Assembly: GCA_002291985.1 (NCBI GenBank)
Contig: DBBB01000135.1
Location: forward strand, 1 to 7,758
DNA length: 7,758 bases
Direction: 5' to 3'
Source: Firmicutes bacterium UBA995
GTDB taxonomy: Bacteria > Bacillota > Sulfobacillia > UBA995
The notes beneath the pieces were generated by a model. That model was not told the origin of the DNA, did no database searches, and saw nothing but the letters and a program-made list of their open reading frames with translations. Below, piece after piece: positions 5,986 through 7,758 of the stretch (position 1 is the first letter of the stretch; each line of letters begins with the position of its first letter). Position numbers and translations under genes: made by a program.

Positions 5986-6118
5986 GAGAACAGGCGACGG
6001 GCGTCCGGCCGTGCCGGCCGGCGGCCCGTGGTGCCGGGCCCGGACCGAGGGCAGCGGGCGACCCGCGGGACTCATGACGTCCGCGGGTCTTGCGTTTTTC
6101 CGGGAGGGTGAGCGAGGG
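5986..6118 (+). promoter_or_regulatory. Structured leader of the CDF gene, possible attenuator
   Basis: This non-coding stretch is dominated by self-complementary sequence. Hairpin 1 (5997-6029) pairs ACGGGC with GCCCGT (6 bp), has a 2x2 internal loop, then pairs CCGGCCG with CGGCCGG (7 bp) around a TGC loop. A second weaker fold may form at 6032-6053 (TGCC with GGCA). GCGGG at 6054-6058 can pair with CCCGC at 6062-6066, which is the left arm of the downstream terminator, so the two structures exclude each other. The order promoter, hairpin, anti-terminator candidate, terminator, RBS, start codon is that of a transcription attenuator or riboswitch. I do not recognise a known class (not yybP-ykoY, M-box, czcD/NiCo or fluoride by eye). 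A passive secF terminator plus a separate promoter remains possible. Confidence 0.45.
6060..6099 (+). terminator. Intrinsic (rho-independent) terminator
   Basis: A perfect 9-bp GC-rich stem pairs GACCCGCGG (6060-6068) with CCGCGGGTC (6081-6089) around a 12-nt loop. It is followed by TTGCGTTTTT (6090-6099), which gives an imperfect U-tract ending in five T. It lies 20 nt before the CDF GTG and about 75 nt after the candidate promoter at 5950-5979. It could end secDF transcripts, act conditionally on the CDF leader, or both. Confidence 0.75.
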
Positions 6119-7006
6119 GTGGTCCCGGCGAGGGCGGCCACAGGGGAAAGAGTCGGATGGCTGGGGATTACTGTCAACCTCGCCCTGGCCGGCGTCAAAG
6201 CCGGGGGAGGTCTGGCTGCGGGCAGCCAGGTGCTGCTGGTGGATGCTGCCCATTCCCTGGCCGATGTGCTGGCTGCCGCCGTCATCCTGGTGGGCTTTCG
6301 CATTGCCCGCCGGCCGGCCGACGGGTGCCACCCTTACGGTCACGGCAAGGCGGAAAGCATAGCCGGCAAGATCGTGGCGGTGTTGCTCATCCTGGGCGGG
6401 GCTAACCTGGGGCTGTGGTCGCTGGGAAGGGTATGGCGCCCCTCAGGGCTCGGCCAGCCGGGAACTGTCGCCCTGGCGGTGCTCGTGCTCTGTATCGCCG
6501 TGAAGGAGGCGATGTTTCGCTATCAGGTGCGGGTGGCCCGCCGCATTGCCAGCGACGCCTTGCTGGCCGGCGCCTGGGACCAGCGGAGCGATTCCCTGTC
6601 GTCCCTGGTGGCGCTGGCGGGCGTGACGGGGGCCCGTGCGGGGATGCCCTTGCTCGACCCGCTCGCCGGCGTCATCGTCTCCGCCATGGTGGTCCGTCTC
6701 GGATGGACCCTCTTGCGACGGTTTGCCGACGAACTGATGGATAAGTTCGACCATCCCGAGTTGATCCGGGCGATAGGCGGAGTGGTCTGGCAGGTGCCGG
6801 GCATCGTGCGGGTGAACTCCGTCCGGGCTCGCCACGTCGGCCCCGAGATCCTGGTGGACTTGAAGATCGGGGTGGATCCCGGGCTGACCGTGGCGAGCGG
6901 TCATGCGATCGCCCACGCTGCCCGCCGGGCGGTGATGGAGCAGGTGCCGGGAGTGGCGGACGTGCTTGTCCATGTCGACCCCGAAAGCGGAGAGGACGCC
7001 GATTGA
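6119..7006 (+). CDS. Cation diffusion facilitator (CDF) family divalent metal exporter
   Basis: A 295-residue six-helix membrane protein with a C-terminal cytoplasmic CDF dimerisation domain; it would export divalent metal ions (Zn, Mn, Fe, Co or Ni class) in exchange for protons. TM2 carries VDAAHSLAD with His45 and Asp49, aligned to YiiP Asp45/Asp49. TM5 carries AWDQRSDSLSS with Asp154 and Asp158, aligned to YiiP His153/Asp157, so Asp replaces the usual His. HPYGHGKAE follows TM2. The C-terminal domain shows RARHVGPEI, VDLKIGVDP, GHAIAHAARRAVMEQVPGVADVLVHVDP. The GTG at 6119 is preferred because the membrane domain starts about 12 residues later, GGTGAG (6107-6112) lies 6 nt upstream, and the length is normal. 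Longer in-frame starts (5879, 5888, 6074) would run through the leader hairpins, and 6074 lies in the terminator loop. Asp in TM5 is seen in Mn-type CDFs, so Mn is a possible but unproven substrate. Confidence 0.9.
   Translation: MVPARAATGERVGWLGITVNLALAGVKAGGGLAAGSQVLLVDAAHSLADVLAAAVILVGFRIARRPADGCHPYGHGKAESIAGKIVAVLLILGGANLGLWSLGRVWRPSGLGQPGTVALAVLVLCIAVKEAMFRYQVRVARRIASDALLAGAWDQRSDSLSSLVALAGVTGARAGMPLLDPLAGVIVSAMVVRLGWTLLRRFADELMDKFDHPELIRAIGGVVWQVPGIVRVNSVRARHVGPEILVDLKIGVDPGLTVASGHAIAHAARRAVMEQVPGVADVLVHVDPESGEDAD
6989..6995 (+). promoter_or_regulatory. Ribosome binding site supporting the TTG start of addB
   Basis: GGAGAGG lies inside the 3' end of the CDF gene, 7 nt before the TTG at 7003. 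The TTG overlaps the CDF stop (TTGA), and the conserved AddB N-terminus begins within five codons, so this TTG is the most likely start. Confidence 0.7.
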
Positions 7007-7758
7007 ACTGCCGGCTGCAGTTCATCCTCGGACGTGCGGGCACCGGTAAGACCCACGCTTGCCGGGAAGCGATCCTGGCCGAGTTGCGGCGGGATCCGCG
7101 GGGCCATCCCTTGCTCCTCCTGGTACCCGAGCAGTTCACCTTTCAGATGGAACGGGAGCTGGCGACCGCTCACGGCATCCACGGATTTCTCCGCCTGCAG
7201 GTACTGGGATTCCGGCGGCTCGCCGCCAGGGTACTGGAAGAAGTCGGGGGAGCGACCCGGCCTCGCCTGACCGAGGTGGGCAGGCTGATGGCGCTCCGGG
7301 CCATCTTGCAGCGGCATCGACTTGACCTGCAGCTTTTCGGCCGGTCGGCAACAAGGCGTGGGTTCGTGGAGCAGCTTGCCCGGACGCTGGGCGAGTTGCG
7401 CGCCTGCGCCATAGATGCCGACCGGCTGGAAGCGGCGGCCCCCCGGCTGTCCGGCCGGCGCGCTTCGCCCGGCCTCGAGGCCAAGCTGGCGGATCTCAGC
7501 TTGCTGGCACGGGTCTACGAGGAGCACTTGCGCGGGAAGTTCCTTGACCCTGATGAGCTGCTGACCCTGGCGGCGCCCCGGTTGCCCCGTGCGGGAGGCT
7601 TCCAGGGGGTCGAGGTGTGGGTCGATGGTTTCGCCGGGTTCACGCCCCAGGAGTATTTGCTGCTCGATGGGTTGTTTCGGGTGGCCCGGCAGATTCACAT
7701 CAGCCTGTGTCTCGATCCCGCCGGGCTGGAGTTGCCTCCCCAGGATGTCGACGTGTTT
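7003..7758 (+). CDS. addB: AddB, ATP-dependent helicase/deoxyribonuclease subunit B (3' partial)
   Basis: The first 252 codons of AddB (RexB-like), which with AddA forms the Firmicutes counterpart of RecBCD for resecting DNA double-strand breaks and loading recombinase. The N-terminus reads RLQFILGRAGTGKTHACREAIL with a Walker A motif GRAGTGKT at residues 10-17. LLLLVPEQFTFQMERELA, GFLRLQVLGFRRLAARVL and WVDGFAGFTPQE follow, all typical of AddB. The frame is open to the last base; full-length AddB is about 1,150 residues, so the remaining helicase-like domains, the nuclease domain and the iron-sulfur cysteines lie beyond the window, where addA would also be expected. The TTG overlaps the CDF stop by 4 nt and has a well-spaced RBS. 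There is no start-associated promoter of its own, so expression probably depends on the CDF transcript. Confidence 0.93.
   Translation, partial: MNCRLQFILGRAGTGKTHACREAILAELRRDPRGHPLLLLVPEQFTFQMERELATAHGIHGFLRLQVLGFRRLAARVLEEVGGATRPRLTEVGRLMALRAILQRHRLDLQLFGRSATRRGFVEQLARTLGELRACAIDADRLEAAAPRLSGRRASPGLEAKLADLSLLARVYEEHLRGKFLDPDELLTLAAPRLPRAGGFQGVEVWVDGFAGFTPQEYLLLDGLFRVARQIHISLCLDPAGLELPPQDVDVF

Noticed and set aside
5986..6099. The small signal recognition particle RNA, or a known metal riboswitch (yybP-ykoY, NiCo, M-box)
   Set aside because: The conserved sequence cores of these RNAs, as far as I can recall them, are not found in this stretch.
5879..6118. An N-terminal extension of the CDF protein of about 80 residues starting at GTG 5879 or ATG 5888
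   Set aside because: It would overlap the end of secF, and its translation is Arg/Pro/Gly-rich with no membrane or domain character. It would also run through the promoter, hairpin and terminator; the CDF domain begins just after GTG 6119.
6901..7698. A 265-codon open frame on the - strand opposite the start of addB
   Set aside because: It is a GC-driven shadow of AddB, with no recognisable domain and no RBS or promoter of its own.
1..7758. CRISPR arrays, insertion sequences, tRNA or rRNA genes, prophage or other mobile elements
   Set aside because: No direct repeat arrays, transposase or integrase motifs, or RNA gene signatures were seen; gene content and composition are uniform and housekeeping in type.

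Overview
This 7.76 kb window is GC-rich throughout (about two thirds G+C by eye), with every recognisable gene on the + strand and very little non-coding DNA. The gene set points to a GC-rich lineage of Bacillota (Firmicutes): MurT/GatD amidates lipid II in monoderm bacteria, AddB is the Firmicutes-type recombination nuclease subunit, and SecD and SecF are separate proteins as in many clostridia rather than fused as in Bacillus. The exact lineage cannot be fixed from the sequence; Limnochordia-, Symbiobacterium- or Thermaerobacter-like organisms would fit.

Positions 1-3671 look like one polycistronic unit. It holds the 3' part of murT, then gatD (cell-wall D-glutamate amidation), trxB and trxA (NADPH to thioredoxin reductase to thioredoxin), and an HD-domain phosphohydrolase of unknown substrate. 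The junctions are tight: a roughly 26-nt overlap for murT/gatD, ATGA for gatD/trxB, a 27-nt gap for trxB/trxA, and TGATG for trxA/HD. The 84-nt gap after the HD gene holds a TGnTATAAT extended -10 element, which would start a secD-secF unit (3756-5946) encoding the accessory, proton-motive-force-driven part of the Sec translocon.

Between secF and the next gene lies a 172-nt non-coding stretch (5947-6118) that is more than a plain spacer. It has an extended -10 promoter directly after the secF stop, a very stable GC-rich hairpin, and an intrinsic terminator that ends about 20 nt before a GTG start. That start belongs to a cation diffusion facilitator (CDF) metal exporter. A short upstream repeat could pair with the terminator's left arm, so this may be a transcription attenuator or metal-responsive leader. 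The CDF gene is coupled by a TTGA overlap to addB, which runs off the right edge.

The most notable protein-level oddity is in SecF. The intramembrane aspartate equivalent to E. coli SecF D213, implicated in proton coupling, is alanine (A198), while its partner arginine (R232) and the SecD aspartate (D315) are kept. Other points are a WCPPC thioredoxin active site, a CDF site with Asp in place of the usual TM5 His, and a GatD nucleophile elbow reading Cys-Ala-Ser instead of Cys-Gly-Gly. Most of the window is otherwise ordinary housekeeping sequence.
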